Below, in pieces: positions 9,074 through 18,929 of a stretch of 64,000 nucleotides of DNA. The notes under the pieces are model-generated. The model was not told where the DNA came from, did no database searches, and was given only the letters and a program-made list of their open reading frames with translations. Numbering within the stretch: the first letter of the stretch is position 1; each line of letters opens with the position of its first letter. The position numbers and the translations under genes were made by a program. The stretch is taken from the NCBI GenBank assembly GCA_030710605.1, contig CP092880.1, positions 17,585,649 through 17,649,648 on the forward strand, read 5' to 3'. This DNA comes from Cordylochernes scorpioides (lineage: Eukaryota; Arthropoda; Arachnida; Pseudoscorpiones; Chernetidae).

Positions 9074-12000
9074 GTCCGAGACTGAGGTAGGATCCCAACC
9101 CTTTACCGCCACGCAGCTGACGATGAAACTGTTTCTAACACCTGATATACCATGTCCCTTTTTGATTGATACGGACGCAAGTTTAAATATATTGCCATCT
9201 AATTTGTGTAAAATGTTAAGAATTCATCTCCCTAACTTCTACTACAATAGGCAGTCCATAGACCTACAGGCTATCAATGGTTATATAAAAACAGTAGGTC
9301 AAATTTCTCTCCCTCTGACAATAGGTAACATATCCAGAAAAGAGAATTTCCACGTGGTGGAAGCACCATTGCCATTCGGAATTCTGAGTTTAAATACCCT
9401 CCGTAATTTTAGATTAACGATAGATTTCAATCAAAGCACTATATTTCAACTTGGCGTCCCATTGTCTACCTCTAACTATAATTTTAACCATGTACCAAAT
9501 GAATGCACGTACTGGGAGTGCCAAGAATTATCCCAAAGGACTTTCCCTGCAACCAATCCTTCCACACATGGCAACCATTGCGTGCATCCATTGAACACCA
9601 CACAATTAACTACCTGCCACCAATCTAATCACGCAACTCATAACTTTTTTACAAAGGCCAATTGTCATTACTATATGCCCTCAACTCACAAGGCCACAAC
9701 GGCTTCAACTTGTAACAACAATACACCAAACGTGTACATCCCACAGGACAACTCGCATACCGGGCACATAGGTGTCCAGACATCGTCACAAAGCAATCAC
9801 GCAAATGTACATCGCCACAAACGTGACACTCACGCTAAAACACAACAAAACCCTTTTCCACATACATGCTACAACTTGACAAACAATCCTCTCTATCCAT
9901 CCCAGTTCACCACAATCTTAAAAATATACAATCACATTTTTACCCAAAATAAATTCAGCATACCATGCTTAAGGATTCCACAAGTAAAAATACCCACGAA
10001 CTCCGACAAAATAATTACCATACGTCCATATCGTGTTCCGATATGTGACCAACAGGAAATCCGCAACCAGGTCCAAAAAATGCTGGAGAATGGCATTATA
10101 GAGCAATCCTTTTCACCTTTCTCGATCCCTGTCACACTCGTCACCAAGCGAGACAAGACCAAAAGGTTTTGTATTGACTATAGAAAGGTGAACGAGCTAA
10201 TTAACTCTGATGTCCATCCCCTCCCGAGGATCGGGGATATACTCGACCGTCTCGCACAGGCCAAGTATTTCTCCACGGCCGACATATCCTCAGCGTATTG
10301 GCAGGTCCCAATACACCCCGATTCTCGACCACTGTTGGCCTTTGCCACGCTCGAAGGGTTATACCAGCCCACTCGATTACCTTTCGGGTTAAAAACCAGC
10401 CCTCAGATCTACGAACGAGCCATGAATCTGATCCTACAGAGACACGGACTTGACTGTGTGGCACATTATTTTGATGACTTCATCATTTTCTCCAACACAC
10501 TGGAGGAACATCAAAATCACCTGCGACAATTTTTCGCCTTCTGCGAGGTAGAGAAGTTACAACTTAACTTCGCAAAATGCGATTTTTTTAAGCAGTCAAT
10601 AGATTTCCTAGGCTACACCGTCACAGCTGGTACCACCACACCGCTCACAAGCAACACCGACATAATCCACGCAATTAAACAACCCCACAACCGAAAAGCA
10701 CTACAATCCTTTCTAGGCGCTGTGAACGTCTATAACAAATTCATCCCGGAATACGCTCGCTTGCGAGCACCACTCAATAACCTTCTCAAAAAGGATGTCG
10801 TGTGGATCTGGGATGAAGCTTGCCAAAAGGCGTTCATTGACCTGAAAGAGAACCTCACACAACATCCCATTTTACACCTTTACAAAGAGGGCCTGCCATG
10901 CCAAGTGTATTGTGATGCATCCACCCTCGGTATAGCAGGCATCCTCAAACAGGTTCACCCTGATGGGAACGTATATCTGGTTCAGTACTTCAGCCGCACT
11001 CTGCGCCCACACGAGCGAAACTATTCCATCTCTGAACTTGAGTGCTTAGCAATCGTTGAGAGTGTGGAGAAGTTTCGCATCTATCTGATGGGCAGAAAAT
11101 TTACAATATTTTCTGACCATCACGCATTGCAGTGGCTGAAGACAATTAAAAACCCGTCAGGCAGGTTGTTTCGATGGAGTTTGCGACTATCGAGTTACGA
11201 GTATGAGGTCCGCTACGTAAAAGGAAAACAACAGTATGAGGCAGATCTTTTGTCCCGTAACCCGTTCTGTGGGTTCTTAGACGCACCCCTTATTAAGACC
11301 CACCAGACTTCTCCATCGAGAGAATCTAGCCTGACCATTGATCACAATGGACTGCATACCGTTTCCCGAAAGAGTGTAATAAAAATTATAGTTCCCAAGA
11401 CACTCGTCCAACAACTTTTACACACAGTACACGCACAATACAATCACCCCGGTATTTCACAAATGTCACGACTCATCTCCGCTCAATATTACTGGCAGGG
11501 TATGTCGAAGGACATTAAACAAAAGGTTAAGACATGCCCCACCTGCGAGTTAACAAAACGTCCATTGGGACCCACTTACGGGGAGTTAAGTCAACCGCCG
11601 GAAGCCAAAGAACCCTTTGACCTACTATCCCTAGACACCATAGCAGGATTTGCCAAATATGGCAACACCAAGATATACCTCCATGTTGTAGTCGACCATT
11701 TTTCGCGCTACGCGTGGACTTTTCCATCTAAATCCACCAGCATCACCACCTACCAACAGGTACTTAAGCGAGTATTACAGGATGGCTCTCCGAAACGCCT
11801 TCTTACGGATAGAGCCCCTGCATTCACTTCGCCAAAATTTAGTAGCTTCCTACTTAACAGAAACATCCACCCATTACTCACAACTAGCAATAATCCGCAG
11901 GCCAACGGTCTATGTGAACGCCTGAACGCCACCCTCCCGGGAAAACTTAGGCTATTACATTTAGAGAATCCTAAGATCGCATGGACCAAGCTGGTCAAAC

Positions 12001-12848
12001 GAGTTACAATCATATATAACAACACACCACACTCTACCACCGGTTTTCCACCCATCTACCTGATGTTTGGAGTCCTGCCCCCAGAAATCTCTAACCACAA
12101 CACACCTTACACAGATATCGACAGAGCTAGGAAGATCGCACACACACGAACACAAAATAAACACATACAAGACAAAAACATTTATGACCAACGACACAAG
12201 CAACCACATTTCGAAATAGGTGATCTAGTGTTAGTTAAATTATATCACCACCCCAACACAGGGAAGCTCGCTCCGTATTTCACAGGGCCCCATACAATAT
12301 TAGAAATTATCTCACCAAATGTGGTCCGTATAGATAGGCCCAATCAACCTCTCCAAAGAGACACTGATACGATCCACGTCAACAAGTTAAAATTATATAC
12401 AGAGAAAGTCTGTTATATAACACCGCCCGCCATTAGAATACATCATGTAAGACACAAGCCCGATTACACGTTCCCGTTTAAACATTTCACACCTGAATTA
12501 TTTCCAGCAGAACCGTTGAGATTCAAACCAACAAACAGCGAGCCTTTCAAGCATTTAGATCCTACCATTTTTTCCAAAGAACGATTTACACCGTTCTCCC
12601 ACGATAACAAGAAGTGCGACATAGAACAGTCACAAATAAATAAAGTCCAAATAGATATCCCGGAATCACAATTTATAGCACAAATATGGGAGAAGATGTG
12701 TCGATACCCCATTTTTCACCTGATTTTTGTTATTTGTCTACTATCTCTACCCTATGGACTCATACCATTCTTATCCATCGTTCACATGCTAATTTATACC
12801 CTATCTTCTCATAGAATTTTCAACTGCGAGAGGCAGTTTTCCATATAG
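8742..12848 (+). CDS. gypsy Pol (protease, RT, RNase H, integrase) with hydrophobic tail
   Basis: An open frame of 1368 codons. The first ATG lies inside gag, so true entry is likely by a frameshift in the 8742-9073 overlap. The aspartic protease site reads LIDTDAS at residues 142-148, where families have DTG; this single change may impair it. RT carries FCIDYRKVN and YFDDF (about residue 575), then RNase H (YCDAS, ELECLAI, SDHHALQWL). Integrase has the H-x-H, C-x2-C domain (about 900-930) and catalytic Asp, Asp and Glu within SLDTIAG, LTDRAPAF and GLCERLN. A GPY/F-like module follows. The last 60 residues hold two strongly hydrophobic segments, odd for Pol. No separate envelope frame is present. 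Confidence 0.88.
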   Translation: MGPAYRRHDTERNTRPQCRVRTTAHLDAQVHGLHLLRRPTVSSAALGTGTANAGIGQSQRPTKTQGQCKWPKIYPRVQGQCKRPRHSNTPGVPRSHPKPETHQPGRLFETESETEVGSQPFTATQLTMKLFLTPDIPCPFLIDTDASLNILPSNLCKMLRIHLPNFYYNRQSIDLQAINGYIKTVGQISLPLTIGNISRKENFHVVEAPLPFGILSLNTLRNFRLTIDFNQSTIFQLGVPLSTSNYNFNHVPNECTYWECQELSQRTFPATNPSTHGNHCVHPLNTTQLTTCHQSNHATHNFFTKANCHYYMPSTHKATTASTCNNNTPNVYIPQDNSHTGHIGVQTSSQSNHANVHRHKRDTHAKTQQNPFPHTCYNLTNNPLYPSQFTTILKIYNHIFTQNKFSIPCLRIPQVKIPTNSDKIITIRPYRVPICDQQEIRNQVQKMLENGIIEQSFSPFSIPVTLVTKRDKTKRFCIDYRKVNELINSDVHPLPRIGDILDRLAQAKYFSTADISSAYWQVPIHPDSRPLLAFATLEGLYQPTRLPFGLKTSPQIYERAMNLILQRHGLDCVAHYFDDFIIFSNTLEEHQNHLRQFFAFCEVEKLQLNFAKCDFFKQSIDFLGYTVTAGTTTPLTSNTDIIHAIKQPHNRKALQSFLGAVNVYNKFIPEYARLRAPLNNLLKKDVVWIWDEACQKAFIDLKENLTQHPILHLYKEGLPCQVYCDASTLGIAGILKQVHPDGNVYLVQYFSRTLRPHERNYSISELECLAIVESVEKFRIYLMGRKFTIFSDHHALQWLKTIKNPSGRLFRWSLRLSSYEYEVRYVKGKQQYEADLLSRNPFCGFLDAPLIKTHQTSPSRESSLTIDHNGLHTVSRKSVIKIIVPKTLVQQLLHTVHAQYNHPGISQMSRLISAQYYWQGMSKDIKQKVKTCPTCELTKRPLGPTYGELSQPPEAKEPFDLLSLDTIAGFAKYGNTKIYLHVVVDHFSRYAWTFPSKSTSITTYQQVLKRVLQDGSPKRLLTDRAPAFTSPKFSSFLLNRNIHPLLTTSNNPQANGLCERLNATLPGKLRLLHLENPKIAWTKLVKRVTIIYNNTPHSTTGFPPIYLMFGVLPPEISNHNTPYTDIDRARKIAHTRTQNKHIQDKNIYDQRHKQPHFEIGDLVLVKLYHHPNTGKLAPYFTGPHTILEIISPNVVRIDRPNQPLQRDTDTIHVNKLKLYTEKVCYITPPAIRIHHVRHKPDYTFPFKHFTPELFPAEPLRFKPTNSEPFKHLDPTIFSKERFTPFSHDNKKCDIEQSQINKVQIDIPESQFIAQIWEKMCRYPIFHLIFVICLLSLPYGLIPFLSIVHMLIYTLSSHRIFNCERQFSI

Positions 12849-15040
12849 GAAACTCCATCTTCCGTGTAAGCCAAGCACTTGTAAAACTCCTAAGTATTTT
12901 AGGGGACATTCTAGCGGAAAATCTAGACAGACTCAGAGGAAATAGAATCAACTAAAAAGAAAACCTAGGTCGAAGAGAGAATCCCCAATTCCGTTAGGAC
13001 CAGTATAGAACCATTAGAAAAGATTCAATTAGAAAAAACAATTTGGCATGCAAAAAGCAATTAGGAGGTAGGAAGTGAGAGACACCTCCCCGGCCGGCAA
13101 TAAAAATCCGCAATTAGCAAATAGAGGGTGGGTAGATTTAGATTGGACCCTGTTTCTCCACACGCCCCCCGCTTCCGGTTTCTAATTACCGTGAGGCCCC
13201 TCGACCAACAACTAAATTGAGGTCACGCTGTGGACGGTCTCTAAGTGTCGTCCAGTTTGGATTCTAGTTCGAGCTACATATCGACTTTTACAAAAAAAAA
13301 ACACAATTGAATTACATTCTCACAACAGATTTAAGACGTTACCGACACCTCCCAATGAGTTCACATTTCTATTCTTATTATTCTTTACAGACTCCCAAAA
13401 TACGTCACATTCAACCCACATTACACAGACGGTAGATTTTAAATAAAAAAACACGCAGATCTCAAGGTCAATTATGAACAAAAACACGCACATTAGCCAC
13501 TTAAAATGTTAGGAAAAATTTAGGTAACTAAGCTTTCGAGCTTACGTTTTCTTCCGGAGGGATTAAAACAACCTTTTAGAAGGGTCGAGGACTCTCCTCG
13601 GATCCTGTATTCAAAGTTTTGATTTAGGTACTGACACCCAATATAATAAAGTGGATATTGGGCGAGCACATCTTAAGTGCCCTAGGGAATTGCATAAAAA
13701 CCCCTAGAACGCATTAAGGCTCGAGACATATTAACATATAACATTCGGCTTTGAGATCTCAAAATACAACACAACACAAGACAAAAGGCACACGAAAAGG
13801 TTATTTAGATTCCCATGTCTCCTGTATACATAATATAAATCAGCAATTGGGACAGATCACGTTTCTACCCAAGTGTCGCACAGGAAAAGACAAAAAATCT
13901 ACGGGGTATAATTAATTGATTGCGAAAACTAGATTGTGGCATGTAGATACAAAGCAAGTTGCGAACCTCGCTATATATCTTTTTTTTTAAATTTTTATAT
14001 CATTCATTTACATTATTTTCTTATTTTAAAATCAAAATACTTAATCCAATTTATCATTTTTCTAATTCAATTTCTTATCACTTATTGTAGCGATTATTTA
14101 CCATTTTATTTACCACCTCTTTTTTATCATAGTTCCATTTTATCAACGAAAACTCATTGGTTTTTGGTTAAAATTAGACATTATGTTATATTGTAATTTA
14201 CAAATACCTTTTTCATATCTTTTACCATGCAACCAAACATTTTTCTTTGATTTCGTTCAACTTTTATTTTATTTTGATTTCTCAAAAGACTTAATAAAAA
14301 TCCCTCGACTTCCCTTCCCAATTTCGAGCAAAATATGATTAGGCATTTCTTTTTTTTTTTTTTTTTACCATGCAACAAAGCATTTTTCTTTTTTTTTCTC
14401 ACCCTGCAACAAAGCATTTTTCTTTTTTTTCTCACCACGCAACAAAGCATTTTTCTTTTTTTTTCTCTCACCATGCAACAAGGCTTTTTCTTTTTTTTTT
14501 ATGCAACCAATCCTTCACTTTGATTTTGTTCAGCTTTTATTTTTATATTTATTTTGATTTATCAAAAGACCTCATGAAATTCCCTCGATTTCCTTCCCAA
14601 TCTCGAGCAGAACATGATTAGGCATTTTTCATTTTTTTTTCACCATGCAACAACGCATTTTTCTTTTCTTTTTCCCACCATGCAACCAAGCATTCACTTT
14701 ATTTTTGTTCAACGTTTGTATTATTTTGATTTCTCAAAGACCTAATAAACTCCCTCGATTTCCTTCCCAATCTCGAGCAGAATATAGTTAGGCATTTATT
14801 TTTTCACTATGTACCTTAGTATTCATTTTTATGTTTTACAATTACAAATTTTTGATTTCCATTAATTATACGCAAGCTATATATCATTATTACCATTCTC
14901 TTTTATCTTTTATATCACTACCAATGCTTGTATATAACCTCTCTATAACCAATTAATTTTCACACAAAATTATTTTTTCCTTTACAGAACTCACTCAGGC
15001 TAAACCCCTTCGTAAATTCTTCACATGTAGGGGGCGCATC
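12849..15040 (+). other. long non-coding 3' region of the gypsy element
   Basis: About 2.2 kb between the pol stop and the 3' LTR with no credible gene; frames near 13936-14620 are by-products of T runs. The last bases before the LTR (GTAGGGGGCGCATC) are the likely polypurine tract. An internal tandem repeat is listed separately. Confidence 0.75.
14200..14815 (+). repeat. tandem T-rich repeat inside the gypsy 3' region
   Basis: About three imperfect copies of a roughly 200-bp unit, each containing CCCTCGA, TTCCCAAT and TCGAGCA followed by TTAGGCATTT. In the first copy a 32-35 bp subunit (CATGCAACAAAGCATTTTTC plus a T run) is itself repeated about four times. Confidence 0.75.
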
Positions 15041-15695
15041 TGTCATAATTTGTACATAACTGGATGCAAACCCGACCCAATATGTATGAAATGTAAGTTT
15101 TAAAATATTTAATAAAGAACAAGGCTTAACAATCTGGAGAGAGAAGGCCTAGAAGAGGACAATCATTAGCAGGGTTTTATTATCCCGGAACTCATAAAAA
15201 CTTGAGTTCAAGAACCTAGCACTTCCTGGTCAGGTTAAAACAAGTCCAAAGGACAAAGAAATTAGCAAAGACCAACCAGAAAGCAGCTCATTAGTCAAGG
15301 ACCTATAGCGAGCTTACACGTCACGAATGTTCAGCCAATGAGCAATCAGAAGAGTTTTCTTCTTAAATCGAGAACACAGAATAGTTAGTTAGGAGCTCGA
15401 CACCAACGAGTTAGGACCTGGACCTTGGAGCCTTGAGACCAGCTTGGAGCAATATCCCATATCTCCCCCAAATCTCAGATAGGTAAAACGCTCAACCATG
15501 CAATAGAATAGTCGCTAGTCAACTTCGTTCAATTCCCATCTCCTTCTTCTCACTAGTTTGCAAGCCTTTTTTTTCCAACCCAATCAACCCTTTGACCTCG
15601 CTATTTTCCCCTGTATGCAGACTCGTCCACTCAAACGACTGCGCTCAAAACAATCATCAACCAATACCAAAAGATTTTGCACACGTGTTCCCACA
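15041..15695 (+). repeat. gypsy 3' LTR
   Basis: Matches the 5' LTR with roughly eight substitutions and a few short indels, mostly in homopolymers. Ends GTTCCCACA, then TATA. Confidence 0.92.
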
Positions 15696-15699
15696 TATA

Positions 15700-16190
15700 T
15701 GTCAGTCGGCTATGCACGCCTTCAATATGTAACTAATCTCGCTGAAATTTGAACAGGACAGAGAGTTAAATCTGGAAGAGTTTTTTGTCGCGATTTAGCC
15801 AAGAAAAATCATAATTAACCAGGTACTGAGAAACAATATTTTTTTTAGTCAGAAATGATTATGACAATATTGCTGTATCATGCTTGATTGACATGAACAA
15901 AATTCTTTAGGAGAATATTTACTAAAGCAGACCACGGGCGAAGCCAGAAAATAATTTTTAGTAGGCAGGAGCAAAATTCTACCAGTGAAACATTCATTCG
16001 AGCAGAAGACACACGAAACCAGGCCATCTCTATATATAAAATATCGTTTCTTGCCTTGTGGCTAAGATCATGTAATATATATCTAGATATTTTTATTTAT
16101 ATATATCTTTTTAAAATATATTCAGTAGAGAGGGTTGATATGTTTGCTCGAAAAATATATTTTATCTATATCCCTATATATAGTCACGAC
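15700..16190 (+). mobile_element. Helitron-like family 2 fragment carrying a U2 snRNA piece
   Basis: This stretch is similar, in reverse complement, to 31370-31860: shared pieces include GAAATTTGAACAGGACAGAG, the ACCACGGGC region, and the fragment resembling the 5' end of U2 snRNA at 16043-16081. The gypsy element inserted just before it. It has no coding capacity. Confidence 0.6.
16043..16081 (+). pseudogene. decayed fragment of the U2 snRNA 5' end
   Basis: ATCGTTTCTTGCCTT followed by GTGGCTAAGATCATGT aligns with the conserved U2 start (ATCGCTTCTCGGCCTTTTGGCTAAGATC) with a few changes. Only about 40 bases remain; the rest of U2 is absent. A cleaner copy is at 31467-31504. Confidence 0.7.
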
Positions 16191-16193
16191 CGT

Positions 16194-16440
16194 CTTTCCT
16201 CATCGGCCTCTGTCACGGATGCGCGCGCACAGGGAGGTCACGTGCTCGCCTGCAGCCAATAAAAATAAAATAAAAAACTCCCTCGAGCCGGATTTGAACC
16301 AGCGACCTAAGGATCACCGTTGTAACATCTACAGTCCTCCGCTCTGCCAACTGAGCTATCGAGTGATACAAACTGTTTGAATAAGTTTACCTAATAAAGT
16401 CAACTAATCTTATTTCTCCACAAAATGTACTCATACATAT
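16194..16440 (+). mobile_element. HINE/Helitron 5' end with a tRNA-Tyr gene copy
   Basis: Begins with the TCACGACCGTC end shared by all units of the arrays, then CTGTCACGGATGCGCGC, then a minus-strand tRNA-Tyr sequence. No hairpin-CTAG 3' end follows before the next unit at 16447. Confidence 0.65.
16279..16365 (-). tRNA. tRNA-Tyr (GTA) with intron, element-borne and possibly a pseudogene
   Basis: The minus strand shows the D arm (TAGCTCAGTTGGCAGAGCGG), anticodon GTA in GACTGTAGA, a short intron before ATCCTTAGG, and the T arm (CTGGTTCAAATCC). One acceptor pair is mismatched. Eukaryotic tRNA-Tyr genes characteristically carry such an intron. It sits in a Helitron-like end, and a half copy sits in another at 30052-30109, so it probably travels with the element. 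Confidence 0.8.
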
Positions 16441-16446
16441 ATTATA

Positions 16447-16758
16447 CTAGACGAATGACCCGGGCAACGCCCGTGTTTTACCCAATTGAATGCTTTTATT
16501 CCAATACTATTTGTTACAATTATAAATTGGAGCCGTGGATGTCACTCTTGTGAAACGTCCCGCTCCAAACTTTACATGTACATTAGGTCAGCTGGTATTA
16601 CCCCTCATTTTCACCGCTAGAGGCGCGAGCAAATTGACTTTTTGTAAATATACATAATTATAAAGATAGAAGCTTCTATAGAAGATAATGATCATAATGA
16701 TGATGCGCGCGCATCCGTGACATGAGGAATTGAGGAATTTGAGGAAAGACGGTCGTGA
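16447..16758 (-). mobile_element. HINE full unit A1
   Basis: A 312-bp unit bounded by CTAG (3' end) and GGTCGTGA (5' end). Near-identical to units at 17628-17938, 23119-23429 and 23748-24050. No coding capacity. Confidence 0.75.
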
Positions 16759-16772
16759 CTATATATATTAAA

Positions 16773-17303
16773 TAGACGAATGGCCCGGGCAAGGCCCGGG
16801 TTTTACCCGAGTGCGTATATATTTTTAAAATGTTTTAATTAAAATACTATTCGTTACAATTATAAATTGGCGCCGTGAAGGTCTCTCTTGTGAAACGTCT
16901 CGCCCCAAACTGTGTGTGTCTTGAAAATATAAAATAAAAATGTGAACGGAAAAATATGTCCAGGGTAGCCTAGTGGTCATGGCATCTGCCCGGTAAGCGG
17001 AAGGTCGTGGGTTCGAATCCCATCCCTTGACACTTTTTTTATTTATCCATTCTGAGCAAAATCTATCCGTGAGCTTCACACAGTGAACTTCACACAGACA
17101 GAATAAGGCAATTATATAAGTAGATAATCCAAATTGTGCCTTATCACACACTATTTTTTTATTTGGCCTTATTACCTTGTGTTTATAATCTATGACGTAA
17201 TGCCGGCGGCGCGCGCCCGTTGGCTGCCGGCGAGCACGTGACCTCCTTGTGCGTGCGCATCCGTGACAGCGGCCGATGAGGAATTGAGGAAAGACGGTCG
17301 TGA
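16773..17303 (-). mobile_element. HINE long unit A2 with tRNA-like segment
   Basis: A 531-bp unit whose 3' end has decayed from CTAG to ATAG. Its core differs from A1: it holds the tRNA-like sequence at 16959-17031 and a GC-rich segment (GCCGGCGGCGCGCGCC). It is nearly the same as 49343-49859 on the other strand. Confidence 0.75.
16959..17031 (+). tRNA. tRNA-like sequence inside a HINE unit
   Basis: A 73-base cloverleaf-like segment: acceptor TCCAGGG/CCCTTGA (one mismatch), D arm with TAGTGGTCAT, an anticodon stem with loop CCGGTAA, and T arm GTGGGTTCGAATCCCAT, followed by a T run. The loop would give anticodon GGT, but position 33 is C instead of U. It is therefore better read as a tRNA-derived module of the mobile element than as a working tRNA. 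Confidence 0.65.
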
Positions 17304-17627
17304 CTATATATAGAGATATTAATAATAATAATTATTAATAATAATAATAATTATTAATAATAATAATAATTATTATTATTATCATTAGATAATGTTAATG
17401 ATCATAATGATGATGCGCGCGCATCCGTGACATGAGGAATTGAGGAATTGTTGACGGTGGAAAGACGGTCGTGACTATATATGTTGATAATAAAATAATA
17501 ATAATAATATAATAATAATAATTATTATTATTATTATCATTAGATAATGATAATGATCATAATGATGATGCGCGCACATCCATGACATGAGGAATTGAGG
17601 AAAGACGGTCGTGACTATATATGTTGA

Positions 17628-17938
17628 CTAGACGAATGACCCGGGCAACGCCCGTGTTTTACCCGATTGAATGTTTTTATTCCAATACTATTTGTTACAA
17701 TTATAAATTGGAGCCGTCGATGTCACTCTTGTGAAACGTCCCGCTACAAACTTTAGATGTACATTAGGTCAGCTGGTATTACCCCTCATTTTCACCGCTA
17801 GAGGCGCGAGCAAATTGACTTTTTGTAAATATACATAATTATAAAGATAGAAGCTTCTATAGAAGATAATGATCATAATGATGATGCGCGCGCATCCGTG
17901 ACATGAGGAATTGATTGACGGTGGAAAGACGGTCGTGA
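17628..17938 (-). mobile_element. HINE full unit A3
   Basis: A 311-bp unit with intact CTAG and 5' end, same layout as A1. Confidence 0.75.
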
Positions 17939-18084
17939 CTATATATGTTGAATAATAAAATAATAATATAATAATAATAATAATTATTATTATCATTAGA
18001 TAATGATAATGATCATAATGATGATGCGCGCGCATCCGTGACAGCGATGAGGAATTGAGGAAAGACGGTCGTGACTATTATATT

Positions 18085-18388
18085 AACGAATGACCCGGGC
18101 AACGCCCGTGTTTTACCCGATTGAATGTTTTTATTCAAATATTATTTGTTACAATTATAAATTAGAGCCGTGGATGTCACTCTTGTGAAAGGTCCCGCTC
18201 CAAACTTTACATGTACATTAGGTCAGCTGGTATTACCCCTCATTTTCACCGCTAGAGGCGCGAGCGATTAACTTTTTCTTAAATATACATAATTATAAAG
18301 ATAGAAGCTTCTATAGAAGATAATGATCATAATGATGATGCGCGCGCATCCGTGTCAGCGATGAGGAATTGAGGAAAGACGGTCGTGA
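18085..18388 (-). mobile_element. HINE unit A4 (CTAG lost)
   Basis: Same layout as A1, but the 3' terminal CTAG is replaced by TTAA before CGAATGACCCGGG. Confidence 0.7.
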
Positions 18389-18398
18389 CTATTATATT

Positions 18399-18702
18399 AA
18401 CGAATGACCCGGGCAACGCCCGTGTTTTACCCGATTGAATGTTTTTATTCAAATACTATTTGTTACAATTATTAATTAGAGCCGTGGATGTCACTCTTGT
18501 GAAAGGTCCCGCTCCAAACTTTACATGTACATTAGGTCAGCTGGTATTACCCCTCATTTTCACCGCTAGAGGCGCGAGCGAATTGACTTTTTGTAAATAT
18601 ACATAATTATAAAGATAGAAGCTTCTATAGAAGATAATGATCATAATGATGATGCGCGCGCATCCGTGATAGCGATGAGGAATTGAGGAAAGACGGTCGT
18701 GA
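18399..18702 (-). mobile_element. HINE unit A5 (CTAG lost)
   Basis: A near-duplicate of A4 including the same TTAA junction, which suggests the two arose by tandem duplication. Confidence 0.7.
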
Positions 18703-18929
18703 CTATATATGTTGATAATAATAATATAATAATAATAATTATTATTATTATCATTAGATAATGATAATGATCATAATGATGATGCGCGCGCATCCGTGAC
18801 ATGATTGGCGGTGGAAAGACGGTCGTGACTATATATGTTGATAATAATAATAATAATAATATACGTATCCCGTAATAATATGCCACCGATTGTAATTAAA
18901 TCGACGATCGGACCAACCGGCGAGAAACT

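Larger units (their letters stand above)
7469..15695 (+). mobile_element. Ty3/gypsy LTR retrotransposon, 8.2 kb
   Basis: Two LTRs of about 655 bp flank gag, pol and a long non-coding 3' region. TATA lies on both sides (7465-7468 and 15696-15699), fitting a 4-bp target duplication, though the site is a TA run. LTRs are about 98-99% alike by eye. Domain order protease-RT-RNase H-integrase defines gypsy. I could not find a convincing tRNA primer site after the 5' LTR. Confidence 0.92.
16447..18866 (-). mobile_element. HINE/Helitron-like tandem array A
   Basis: A head-to-tail array of non-autonomous Helitron-like units on the minus strand. Full units begin (on +) with CTAG, then a CCCGGGCAACGCCCG hairpin, and end with GGTCGTGA, the complement of the TCACGACC 5' end. 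The core contains TAA/ATT microsatellite and the palindrome GATGCGCGCGCATC. Several extra 5' ends occur without a 3' end (near 17475, 17614, 18074 and 18828). Hairpin plus CTAG termini and microsatellite cores fit Helentron-associated elements (DINE-1-like). Confidence 0.75.

Noticed and set aside
8556..9098. Minus-strand frames opposite gypsy gag
   Set aside because: They are antisense shadows of the GC-rich gag coding sequence with no similarity to known proteins.
13936..14621. Short frames in the gypsy 3' region as an envelope gene
   Set aside because: They consist of T or A homopolymer-derived Phe/Lys runs, lack a signal peptide with ectodomain, and fall in tandem repeats.
16959..17031. 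A working tRNA-Thr (GGT)
   Set aside because: Position 33 is not U, GGT is not a usual eukaryotic Thr anticodon, and the sequence recurs only inside the mobile element.
16447..18866. Regular array that superficially resembles CRISPR repeats
   Set aside because: The units are long, their interiors are conserved microsatellite, and they have Helitron-type ends; the genome is eukaryotic.
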